Assembly: GCA_947451875.1 (NCBI GenBank)
Contig: CANGBE010000002.1
Span: 1 to 33,793 of the forward strand
Direction: 5' to 3'
Length of the DNA: 33,793 bases
From: Sphingomonadaceae bacterium
Lineage (GTDB): Bacteria; Pseudomonadota; Alphaproteobacteria; Sphingomonadales; Sphingomonadaceae
Both the position numbers and the translations under genes were made by a program. Shown in pieces: positions 31,277 to 33,793 of the stretch (positions are counted from its first letter, which is position 1; the number at the start of each line of letters is the position of its first letter). The notes beneath the pieces are model-generated. The model did no database searches. It was not told the origin of the DNA and saw only the letters and a list, made by a program, of their open reading frames with translations.

Positions 31277-33793
31277 ATGAACTCGAAGATCCGCTTCGCG
31301 GCGAACTCGTCGCTTGTCGCCATCGGCCTCGTATGGAGCGCCGCCGCTTTCGCGCAGGCCAAGCCTGCTGCTGATGATCAGGCCGCCGATGATGCCGCCG
31401 CGACCAAGGAAATCGTCGTTACCGGCTCGAGCATCAAGGGCGTTGCTCCGGTTGGTTCGAACCTCGTCACTGTCGGCAAGGATGACATCGCCAAGCTGGG
31501 CGCCAACACTGTCCAGCAGGTGCTGAAGTCGGTTCCCGCCGTTGTCGGTCTCAACAGCCCAGGCCAAGGCGGCTTCGGTTCGTTTGACGGCGCGGGCACC
31601 AATGCCCCGACCATCCATAGCCTTGGCGCTTCGGCTTCGAACTCCACGCTGATCCTGCTCAACGGCCACCGCATGCCAGTTGGTGGCGCGAACCACGTGC
31701 TCGCCGATCCCAACATCGTTCCGCCGATGATGCTGCAGCGCGTGGAAGTTCTTTCGGACGGCGCCTCGTCGGTTTACGGATCTGACGCCGTTGCCGGTGT
31801 TATTAACTTCATCACCCGCCGCGATCTCGATGGCTTTGAAGTCAACCTGCAGAAGGGCTTTGGCAAGCAGTATGGCACGATCAACGCCGGTCTGGTTGCC
31901 GGCAAGAAGTGGGATACCGGCTCGGTTATCTTCGGCTATGCCTATTCCAACCGCGACAACCTGAGCGCGGGCGACCGCTCGTTCATGGACCCTAACCTGG
32001 TTTCGCGCGGCGGTTTCAACTTCCGTGACAACTTCTGCGGCCCCAGCGCGTCGATCACCACAGGTGGCCGCACCTACTACACACCTTATGGCGCGGGCGG
32101 CGTCAACGGCGTAGCCTATGTTCCGGCGGCAACCGGCACCGCCGTGGCCAATCAGAACGGGCAGTGCGAATACCACAGCGCCTGGGATTTGATTCCGTCG
32201 GAAGTGCGCCACAATGCGATGGTCAGCGTCCAGCAGGAAGTTGGCGATTCGCTCAAGCTGACTGGCGATATTGTCTATTCAAATCGCAAGAACGTGCAGC
32301 GCGTTTCGCGCGGCAATGCGACCGGAACGATCTTCGCTTCGGGCGCTCCCACTGGCCAGTCGAACAATCCATTTGCAACTGCGGCCTTCAACGCACTTAA
32401 CGCGGCCGAACTGGCGCGTTGGGTTGGTCTCGGCGGCACCAATACATCGGGAAACTTTGTTCCGATCACTTCGGCTGCAGTCAACTTCAACGCTGATACG
32501 CTGATGGGCCCCGGCGCCAAGATCGTCGGCAAGGATGAGACGTTCTATGCCCGTCTCGATGCTGAATATGCGATCAATGATGCATGGCATGTCAATCTGG
32601 GTGGATCGCTAAGCCGTGATCAGTCGTCGGTTGAATCGCTCAACCGCCTGAACGCCAGCGGCTTCCAGCTGGCCCTTAATGGCAAGGCTTCTGCGGTTAT
32701 CAACGGTGTGGCAAACACTGTCAGCCAGACGCTCACTGCAGCCAATGCCATCGACGTATTTGGCGGCGGTGGCACTTCAGCGGCAACGCTGGCTGGCCTC
32801 GCAGACTCGCGCGTTTACCAGATCGGCGACATGACGCTGTTCAACGCCTACGGCAAGATTGACGGCGAGCTGTTCGAACTGCCCGGCGGCAAGGCCAAGA
32901 TCGCCATCGGCGGCGAATATTCGAAGTACTCGCTTGAGCAGAACACGGTTCAGCCGAACGGCTTGGGCGCTGCCTCGTTCAACTCGCTGGCCTATGTCCT
33001 GCACTATGGCCGCAATGTAAAATCGGGCTATGCTGAGCTTTACCTGCCGCTGGTTGGTCCGGAGCAGAACATACCTGGCATCTACAAGCTCGACATCAAC
33101 CTTTCGGGCCGCACTGATAGCTACAGCGACGTTGGCAGCACGACCAATCCCAAGATCGCCGCCAACTGGGAAGTGATCGAAGGTATTCGTTTGCGCGGCA
33201 ACTGGGCCAAGAGCTTTGTTGCTCCCGCGCTAACCTCGGTCGGTTCGAACGCAGTGGGCCGCACGGGTGAATCGAGCTTCACAACCTCGGGTAATGTTAC
33301 CCTGCCTTACTCGATCTTCCCGAATGCCGCAGCAGCAGCTGGCGCAGGCTGCGTTTCCACGGCGACGTCTTGCACGATCAACGGAGCCAACTTCGGCATT
33401 CAGATCAACGGCGGCAATGGCGCTCTGGTTCCGCAGAAGGGCAAGGCCTGGTCAATCGGTCTGGATATCGCACCGCCATCGCTGCGTGGCCTGCGCATTT
33501 CGGTCACCTATTGGAACAACAAGCTGACCGGCGGCGTCACGGCTCCGGCTCTGTCGCTGATCACCAGCTCGTCGGCCCTGTCCCAGTTCCTCACCGTCTA
33601 TCCCACCGGCGCTACGGCAGCCCAGATTGCCGCAGCTACGGCAACCTTGCCGCAGACCGGCGTAGTTGGCGGTGGCGCCGGTTCCAGCGTCAGCGGTACG
33701 GTCAACCCGATCTACTTCATCTACTCGAACCAGCAGCAGAACGTGCTCAACCTCGATGTCTCTGGCGTCGACGTTTCGGCATCCTACAAGCTG
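31277..33793 (+). CDS. TonB-dependent outer-membrane receptor, truncated by the window edge
   Basis: The first 839 codons are present and open to the right edge. ATG 31277 follows a strong GGGAGGGG site. The product has a signal peptide ending AAAFAQA, an acidic Ala-rich linker, the TonB box EIVVTGSSIKG, and a plug with LKSVPAVVGLNSPGQGG, TLILLNGHRMP, and VEVLSDGASSVYGSDAVAGVINFITRR. That plug pattern is typical of receptors in the Proteobacteria that import plant-derived compounds, and it differs from the first receptor's. The TetR-type operator in its promoter ties it to the esterase and quinate genes, so uptake of an aromatic ester such as chlorogenate is a reasonable guess. Confidence 0.9.
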   Translation, partial: MNSKIRFAANSSLVAIGLVWSAAAFAQAKPAADDQAADDAAATKEIVVTGSSIKGVAPVGSNLVTVGKDDIAKLGANTVQQVLKSVPAVVGLNSPGQGGFGSFDGAGTNAPTIHSLGASASNSTLILLNGHRMPVGGANHVLADPNIVPPMMLQRVEVLSDGASSVYGSDAVAGVINFITRRDLDGFEVNLQKGFGKQYGTINAGLVAGKKWDTGSVIFGYAYSNRDNLSAGDRSFMDPNLVSRGGFNFRDNFCGPSASITTGGRTYYTPYGAGGVNGVAYVPAATGTAVANQNGQCEYHSAWDLIPSEVRHNAMVSVQQEVGDSLKLTGDIVYSNRKNVQRVSRGNATGTIFASGAPTGQSNNPFATAAFNALNAAELARWVGLGGTNTSGNFVPITSAAVNFNADTLMGPGAKIVGKDETFYARLDAEYAINDAWHVNLGGSLSRDQSSVESLNRLNASGFQLALNGKASAVINGVANTVSQTLTAANAIDVFGGGGTSAATLAGLADSRVYQIGDMTLFNAYGKIDGELFELPGGKAKIAIGGEYSKYSLEQNTVQPNGLGAASFNSLAYVLHYGRNVKSGYAELYLPLVGPEQNIPGIYKLDINLSGRTDSYSDVGSTTNPKIAANWEVIEGIRLRGNWAKSFVAPALTSVGSNAVGRTGESSFTTSGNVTLPYSIFPNAAAAAGAGCVSTATSCTINGANFGIQINGGNGALVPQKGKAWSIGLDIAPPSLRGLRISVTYWNNKLTGGVTAPALSLITSSSALSQFLTVYPTGATAAQIAAATATLPQTGVVGGGAGSSVSGTVNPIYFIYSNQQQNVLNLDVSGVDVSASYKL

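Noticed and set aside
1-33793. CRISPR arrays, insertion sequences, tRNA or rRNA genes
   Set aside because: No direct-repeat arrays, transposase-like proteins, terminal repeats or RNA-gene sequences were recognised on reading the window.

Overview
The window looks like a GC-rich alphaproteobacterial chromosome segment, most probably from a sphingomonad (Sphingomonas, Novosphingobium or Sphingobium type). The reasons are the large TonB-dependent receptors of the Xanthomonas/Caulobacter/sphingomonad kind with an IVVTG TonB box, the many secreted esterases, and a gene content of densely packed plant-polymer catabolism. No RNA genes, mobile elements or CRISPR arrays were seen, and there is no gene-free stretch longer than about 250 bases.

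Region 1 (1-14768) is a pectin/uronate module. It has a TonB receptor with a secreted alpha/beta hydrolase, a divergent family 1 pectate lyase, and a four-gene minus-strand operon (RpiB-fold isomerase, KduD, KdgK, type-B carboxylesterase). A LacI regulator, altronate dehydratase, an MhpD-like hydratase and an ExuT-like transporter follow. Five copies of one operator-like motif (core TGACACCGGTTWCC) sit in front of the transcription units, so this is probably a LacI regulon. It would turn unsaturated and saturated galacturonate into 2-keto-3-deoxygluconate and its 6-phosphate. UxaC, UxaB and the KDPG aldolase are not in the window.

Region 2 (14800-18483) is a lone bifunctional PutA (proline to glutamate) lying between the catabolic modules.

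Region 3 (18561-24222) is a hydroxycinnamate module: a vanillin-dehydrogenase-like enzyme, a DUF3237-like protein, an amidohydrolase, a MarR repressor, a hydroxycinnamoyl-CoA hydratase/lyase and an AMP-forming CoA ligase. A MarR-type motif (TTGCTAT-N5-ATAGCNA) occurs three times in its two promoter regions.

Region 4 (24344-33793) is a TetR-headed module: a secreted feruloyl-esterase-like hydrolase, a small cytochrome c, a ThuA-like protein, a periplasmic PQQ dehydrogenase of the quinate/glucose type, a type II dehydroquinase, an MFS transporter and a TonB receptor that runs off the right edge. The palindrome TGTAC-N6-GTACA precedes three of its transcription units.

Taken together, regions 3 and 4 suggest a pathway for hydroxycinnamoyl-quinate esters such as chlorogenate. 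A TonB receptor would import the ester and the esterase would split it in the periplasm. The aromatic acid would go to the CoA ligase/lyase/aldehyde dehydrogenase branch, and quinate would go to PQQ oxidation and dehydroquinase. This is inference from gene content and shared operators; no enzyme specificity can be proved from sequence alone.
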